A stretch of 64,000 nt of DNA. Source: Typhlomys cinereus (taxonomy: Eukaryota > Chordata > Mammalia > Rodentia > Platacanthomyidae). The stretch is from NCBI GenBank assembly GCA_023101885.1, contig JALPQD010000142.1, positions 3,866,121-3,930,120 on the forward strand, in the 5' to 3' direction. This document shows, one piece after another, positions 58,691 to 64,000 of this stretch. Each line of letters opens with the position of its first letter. The stretch's first letter is position 1. The notes beneath the pieces are model-generated. The model had not been told where the DNA came from. It did no database searches and saw only the letters and a list, made by a program, of their open reading frames with translations. Made by a program: the position numbers and the translations under genes.

Positions 58691-60000
58691 GTTCAGGGTC
58701 AAGATATTCTTTTTGTTAGGTCAAATGTTCAGAAATTCCACAGAATTTCAGTTCAGAAAGAATGCAGTATTTAAAAATGAAAATTTTTTAGATATTGAAA
58801 ATTTAACTGTGGAAAGAAGCAAAAAACCACTTAAAATTCTGCATTTAACCAAAATATCTTTAAAATTTTGAGGGTAGATTAAAGACTTGGAAACAATTAT
58901 TTACCAGTTTATTCAGCCATCAGGAAATATTTAAAAATGCTTGTTCAGAAAGTACAATATATGGATCCATAAAGTCCCATCATCTTCATCCACACAAAAT
59001 TTTTTAAAAGAAATAAAAATCAAACATATATATTTTCCTATTCTTATTTGACCTAAAACAGAAGTAGTAAGAATGTTGCATATTGCCTATAAAACATCAC
59101 ATGAAATATGATTCTGGCATATTAAAGATGGGTGAAAGAATAAATATCCAACTAACAAAATAATATAAAATTGGAGAAATTATACTAAATTCAGAGAAGT
59201 ACATTTTCAGAGTACATAAAATTGTTAGGTTGCTAGGTATAAATACTAGCAAATATGACGAGGAGTATATTAATTCTGCAAAAACATGTAGAAATGCTAA
59301 CTGTGTTTTCACTTCTCCTCTTAAAACAAGAAGCACAAATGAATCACTGTAAAGAAACACATGCAAAAATAGAACCTTAATTGGAAATTTCAATACTTAC
59401 CATTAGTGATTGTCAGATCACTAAGGATACAGGGAATCTGACTCACATTGCTCATCATTCTGATCTAATTAAATTTATGAAAGATGCCATTCAAATCCAG
59501 CAAATGTTCATTCTTATTAAGTTCAGATGTAACCTTCACCAAGACTGATTGCTTTTGTACAAAAAACACTACAGCATACTAGGAAGCTATTTTCTGGACA
59601 CTCATAAAAAAAGAAATATAAGCCACATAATGGGAAATAATATACAGTGCTTCTGAATAGCACACAATCAGATGATGGAAAGAGAAGTTCAAACGTTTGA
59701 TCTATAGAAAAATGAGAATAGAAATATCAAAATTTATGCCATCCATCAAAACAGGTCACAGTTTAATTTTCTTTGAAATATAAAAATTAGAAACCAAATA
59801 ATAATTAAAGTCAATCTGCTTAGTTTCCAATTTAAAAAAACTAAAGAAAAGGAATTCAAAGTTACAATAAATTTAAAAATTAAAACAGCAGTCAGTAGAA
59901 CTGAAAATAGCAAAGCAGGAAGTCAACCAATATATGGTAGACTTTTTAATGAACAATTAATGGGCAAAATTCTATATTGGCTAATGATAAAAAGTGAGAG
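58691..60000. other. Non-coding AT-rich stretch
   Basis: About 1.3 kb of AT-rich DNA; no genes or repeats recognised. Confidence 0.4.
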
Positions 60001-60058
60001 AGATAGATGAGAGAGAGAGAGAATGAGAGAGAGAGAAAAAGAGAGAGAAAAAGAGAGT
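60001..60058. repeat. (GA)n microsatellite
   Basis: GAGAGA array with GATA, AATG and AAAA interruptions. Confidence 0.85.
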
Positions 60059-60833
60059 GCTTTGAATTAGTTACATAATCACTAAATAATGCCTCCAAAA
60101 ATGAAATAATCTAGAGATGGGTACATTGTGATGCCTCCAAGCAGCATTAAAAATAATAGCATATTCCTACCAATACTTCTGAGAAAAGTAGTCCAAGGGA
60201 AGTTTCCTAATGCTTCCTATGAGGACAAAAATCTCTATCACCAGAACCAGATAAAGGTTTTAGAAGCAAAGACTCTACAGACTTACAGCTCCTTTGAACA
60301 GAGAAAAACTCTCAAAATATAAGCCAAAATTTGGCAGTGAAAAATTAGTCTGCCACGTATTAGCAAGTAAAATCCAAAATTGCATAAAATGAATTGTTTA
60401 CCACTATCAAGACAGATTCGACTCAGGTATACAAGTCATTAAACAGTTGAAAACTAATTTCTGTGTCAACAGTCTAGTAAAGGAAAACATAATCATATAT
60501 CTGATACAAAAATGCACTTGAGAAAATACACATTCATAATTAAAATAGGATCAACAATCCACTCAAGCAGGAGACAACTAGATGTGACTATAACAACTAC
60601 TAAAAAAATATAGCCAATATCACAGTTGTTGTAAGAAACTTACGGCATTCCCTTATAATTGATTGCCTCTTGAAGGCGGAGGCTGAAGGATCTTTCTAGT
60701 TTTGCGTTTAGGTTTTCTGATACAGGGTCTCATATAATTATGGAGACCTCCAAATCTCTATGCAGCAGAGGGTAACATTAATTTTTGATCATCCTACTTG
60801 CACATCTTAAGTACTGGAATGACCACATGTTCT
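60059..60833. other. Non-coding stretch
   Basis: No gene recognised. A short reversed B1-like trace (GAGGCTGAAGGATC, CAGGGTCTCATATAATTATGG) is visible at about 60670-60775. Confidence 0.35.
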
Positions 60834-61165
60834 ACAATGTCTGTTTCTTTTTTTTTTTAATTTTTTTATTATTATTTATTCAACTGTGTGTATGTGCGCA
60901 CGCGTGTGTCTGTGTGTGTGTGTGTGTATGTGTGTGTCTGTGTATGTGTAGAACCACGGACGAATTCGCGAACCACCATGGACGCCTCTACCTCCTTCCG
61001 CCCTGGGATTCACAGGCTCCGCCCTACCAGGACCGGAAGCGCAGGCCGCCCCCGCTTCCGTCTGGCGTCTATACGTGGGATCTGGGATCCGAACTCGGGA
61101 CCTTCCGCCTGCAAGGCGGAGGCTTAACCCCTGAGCCACCTCTCCAGCCCACAATGTCTGTTTCT
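60834..61165 (-). mobile_element. Young B2-superfamily SINE with perfect 15-bp TSD
   Basis: Element 60849-61150 lies between exact duplications ACAATGTCTGTTTCT (60834-60848 and 61151-61165). The CpG-rich body (CGGACGAATTCGCGAACC, GCGTCTATACGTGGG) and complete reversed head make it one of the youngest-looking copies. Frames across it on both strands are SINE artefacts. Confidence 0.93.
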
Positions 61166-61379
61166 ATGTGGTGCTTTTGAGTGAACCAAGACTCTTTTCA
61201 TGTAAGCAACACTACGCCCAGTGAACTTCTTCACCACTCCAGAATCTGCATTTTAAGGTCAGGTTCATCTGCTTGTGCATTCAATGCCAGTCTGAGATCC
61301 TCTTTCAAAAATGCAAAAGTACATTAAAAATAGAAACCACAAAGACAGGGTAAATGTATATAAAAATGATTCATTTGGC

Positions 61380-61505
61380 TTAATGTGGTAGTGAATGCCT
61401 TAATCTCAGCACGTGGGAGGTTTAGGCAGGATGATCAGAAGTTTCTGGCCATCTTGGGCAACATAAATTAAATTCTAGGCCTGGACTAGATAAGAAGCAT
61501 GTCTT
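61380..61505 (+). mobile_element. B1-like SINE
   Basis: AATGTGGTAGTGAATGCCTTAATCTCAGCACGTGGGAGG followed by GCAGGATGATCAG and CATCTTGGGCAACATAA matches the 7SL-derived B1 layout (GTGGTGCATGCCTTTAATCCCAGCACTTGGGAGG). It is diverged. Confidence 0.75.
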
Positions 61506-63109
61506 TAACAAAATTTTAAATTTGAGATTAAGACCTACAGCTTAATTCACAAATGGCATGGTGGTTGACATGGAAAATTCACAGAATCATTTTAAAGCTT
61601 GTAGAATAAATAAGAGTAAATCATGATAACAGGATATAATGTTAATGTATAAAATGTATACATAGTGATGATAGATACACTTAATTTAAACATTATTACA
61701 CGTTTAATAAAGAAACTGTGAGGACCAAATGAACACAGTTTTGCTATGTAAGTTTCATAAGACTCTGTTACATTTCTTAAAACAGAATCTGAAATTGTAA
61801 CTTGACTCCAGTCTTTATTTTGACTTTATGAGTTTCTATGCAATGCCTTTTTCTGTTTGAGGATGCTGTCACCAGAGCTCCACAGAGTACCTCTATGCTC
61901 TATTTTTGTCCAGCTAGTAGTTAACGTGTCAATAGCTAATGGCAGCTTCTCAGCCTCCCCTTGGTTTTTATAATCTTGAAATTCCAAGAGACCTGGTATA
62001 ATGACTTTACAATACCCTGAAGTGGGTTCATCTGAGAATTTTGTCATCAAAAAAAAAGACTGTAGGTTTGGGGAGGGGGACACCATGGAGCTTGCAGGTT
62101 GCTCTTTTTTCTTAACATAAAGACTCAGATGCCATGAGATATCACACCTTCATGAAACTGGTTTCAGTCTCAGGGAATTCTCTTGAGTACTCCAGCATAC
62201 AGTCACCATTTCCTGTTCCCCCCTCTGCTCTTTAGAAGTTATGAGTCAATAAACCTTGTTTTCAAAAAGGAAAGTAAGGAAAATCAAATGTTCAAGAATT
62301 AAGTTCTACCTCCTAGAACAAGTAATGTCTCCATATTCATAGTTCTTTAAAGAAAACCTAAGTGAACTTAGCAGAGTTATCACATGGAAGCACTGAAAAC
62401 TGCATGCTTAATAATCAGAGTTGGTGATTGTCAGTCCAATTAATGTATTGAATTGTTTATCCAACTTTTAAGAGATATGGAAAAATTGAAGTAGTATTAT
62501 AATAAACAATAACAGTTACACTCTGAGGTACACTAATAATATTTGAAGTGTGAATTCTTCTTAATGATTGATGCTTTTTAAGTGACCTTGTGGCTTTTGT
62601 TTTACTTCACTTGTAGACATTCCTATCTTAATTTGATTCTCATTAAAGATTTTTTCCATCAATTAAGATAATATATAAATATTTATTTTGCCATGACACT
62701 TATTTTTCTTGTGTACCTCATAAAAGTTTGGGTTTACAAGAGTACTGGCCAAAAGTGAATCCAAATTCTCAAAGCACAATGGTACTTAAAGCTTGATGGA
62801 CTGAAACCTGTATACTGCTTTAGTAACTTGCACTGCAAGGCTCAGTACTCTTCTACTGCTCATATATATTGAAGGACTCTACTGTTTCACTGCTCACATG
62901 AACTAGAGTGTTCTGTACTGTTCTTCTCACATGCATTTTTTAGGTTCATTACTCTTGCTGCTTAATAAATTGTTTTTGTTACATTGTCTGGGAAATTAAT
63001 TTCTGAATTTTCCTTAAATTGTTTTGCACTTATACAAACATGTGTGGTATTAATGGAGGAAGCATAAGCTTTGAAATCAGACATTTAATTCCTTTTTAAA
63101 AGTGCTACT
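61506..63109. other. Non-coding DNA, possible LTR remnants
   Basis: No gene is recognised. GAGTCAATAAACC near 62246 and GCTTAATAAATTG near 62960, each at the end of a moderately C/T-rich segment, could be LTR or gene-copy polyadenylation ends, but I cannot define boundaries or families. Confidence 0.3.
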
Positions 63110-63833
63110 TTTTCTCACATTTCATTTTTTTCTTAATCATACAAACTCAATAGGTATGTTCATCTTCTTCCTCTCCCCTCCCCTCCCCAGTCATCCCCCC
63201 ATTGCACTCTCCCCACTTTCCCTCTTCCTTTTACCCTTCTCCCTCCCTCCTCCCTCTCTCCTGGTGCCTCCCCCTTCCTTCCTCCTATGCCCCAGAAGAT
63301 CCCTTTATGTGAACTTCAAATCTCCTTCTGAGTCCTCCACCCTAGTGAGGGTTCACGACTCAGTAGCATATGCCGGAGCCCCTTCTTGGGCACACCGATA
63401 GTATGGGAACTCTGTTATGACTGTTTAATCCCTTGCCTCTAAGGATCCTACTGCGTGGAGCCTTTTTCCCTGTGATCCATGCTACACTTACAAAACATGT
63501 CTAACAAAATATCTTAAAAATGTTTAACGAGTATCTTTAAAAGTGTTCCACATTCCTAGCCATCAGAGAAATGAAAATCAAAATCATCTCACCCCCGTCA
63601 GGATGGCAAAAATCCACAATGCAGGGGCTAAAGGTGGCTCAGGGGTTAAGCCTCTGCCTTGGAGGCAGAAGATCCTGAGTTCAGATCATAGACCCCAAGT
63701 ATAGATGCCGGGCATAAGTGTGTGCGGCCTGCGTTTCTGGTCCTGGTAGGGCGGAGCCTGTGAATCCCCAGGCAGAGTAAACAAGGAGAAGGTAGAGGCG
63801 GTCCATGGTGGTTCCCGAATTCGTCCATGGTTC

Positions 63834-63880
<47 letters not shown>

Positions 63881-64000
63881 CACACATACGCACACATATG
63901 CACACACACAATAATAAATAATAATAAAAAATTCATAATGCAAACAACACCAAGTTCTGGAGAGGATGTGGAGAGAAGGGAACTCTCATATATTGCTGGT
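63110..64000 (-). mobile_element. L1 with probable 5' inversion, running off the window
   Basis: Bases about 63115-63480 are L1 3'UTR on the minus strand (a C/T-rich tract at about 63170-63290, then GAGTCCTCCACC.. and ATCCCTTGCCTC). From about 63485 the sequence is L1 ORF2 on the plus strand (ATGTCTAACAAAATATC, CATCAGAGAAATGAAAATC, CAGGATGGCAAAAATCC ... TCTGGAGAGGATGTGGAGAG) and continues to the window end. The flip of orientation fits twin priming, as at 31076 and 45015. A SINE is nested at 63623-63932. The far boundary and target duplication are not visible. Confidence 0.7.
63623..63932 (+). mobile_element. Young B2-superfamily SINE inside L1 ORF2
   Basis: A slightly degraded head (AGGGGCTAAAGGTGGCTCAGGG), B-box-like GAGTTCAGATCATAG, the young-type body, a (CA)n run (63831-63878) and AATAAATAATAATAAAAAA. 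L1 ORF2 text is interrupted at ATCCACAATGCA and resumes at AATGCAAACAACACC, consistent with a short, imperfect duplication. Confidence 0.82.

Noticed and set aside
62240..62965. Two AATAAA-bearing segments that might be LTR ends
   Set aside because: No TG...CA boundaries or flanking duplications could be found, so no element is claimed.

Overview
This window looks like nuclear DNA from a rodent. It is AT-rich, has no operons or spliced host gene that I can recognise, and is packed with LINE-1 (L1) copies, B2-superfamily SINEs (tRNA-like head, CA-rich tail, AATAAA), a few B1-like (7SL-derived) SINEs, ERVL/MaLR-type LTRs and long (CA)n, (GA)n, (CT)n and (TCTA)n arrays. B1 plus B2-superfamily SINEs point to a mouse-related (myodont) rodent. 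The young SINE has a B2-like head but a different body from mouse B2, so I suspect a dipodoid (jerboa or jumping-mouse group, whose B2-superfamily SINE is called DIP). That species-level guess is inference.

Layout. 1-4107: intergenic or intronic DNA with a solo LTR that has a perfect 5-bp target duplication (251-675) and a composite repeat (1690-3255). 4124-10192: a full-length minus-strand L1 with a 16-bp target-site duplication, a CpG-rich 5'UTR built from 233-bp monomers, an intact ORF1, and an ORF2 broken by about four single-base frameshifts. 10200-16900: AT-rich DNA with SINEs, microsatellites and a 24-bp perfect palindrome. 16905-20990: an older, 5'-truncated L1 with a second L1 3'UTR nested in it. 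21400-31060: SINEs, microsatellites, old L1 remnants and a repeat-poor block (25320-27330). 31076-33563: a 5'-inverted L1 carrying a nested solo LTR. 35521-37264: a full-length EEF1A1 retrocopy with an open 458-codon frame and a 15-bp target duplication. 39215-40205: a new L1 3'UTR inside an older L1. 44550-47823: MaLR internal sequence and 3' LTR, interrupted by another 5'-inverted L1 (45015-46640). 48890-61505: L1 3'UTR fragments, LTRs and a cluster of young SINEs, including two stacked at one site. 63110 to the end: a third 5'-inverted L1 that runs out of the window.

The only protein-coding frames with convincing content are L1 ORF1 (8767-9837), the broken L1 ORF2 (4894-8716) and the EEF1A1 retrocopy (35588-36964). 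The window is best read as a record of L1 activity: L1 made its own insertions (three with twin-priming structure) and by inference mobilised both the SINEs and the EEF1A1 mRNA, all of which carry poly(A)-type tails and, in the younger cases, matching target duplications. I found no host gene, tRNA, rRNA or CRISPR, and no convincing new biological system.
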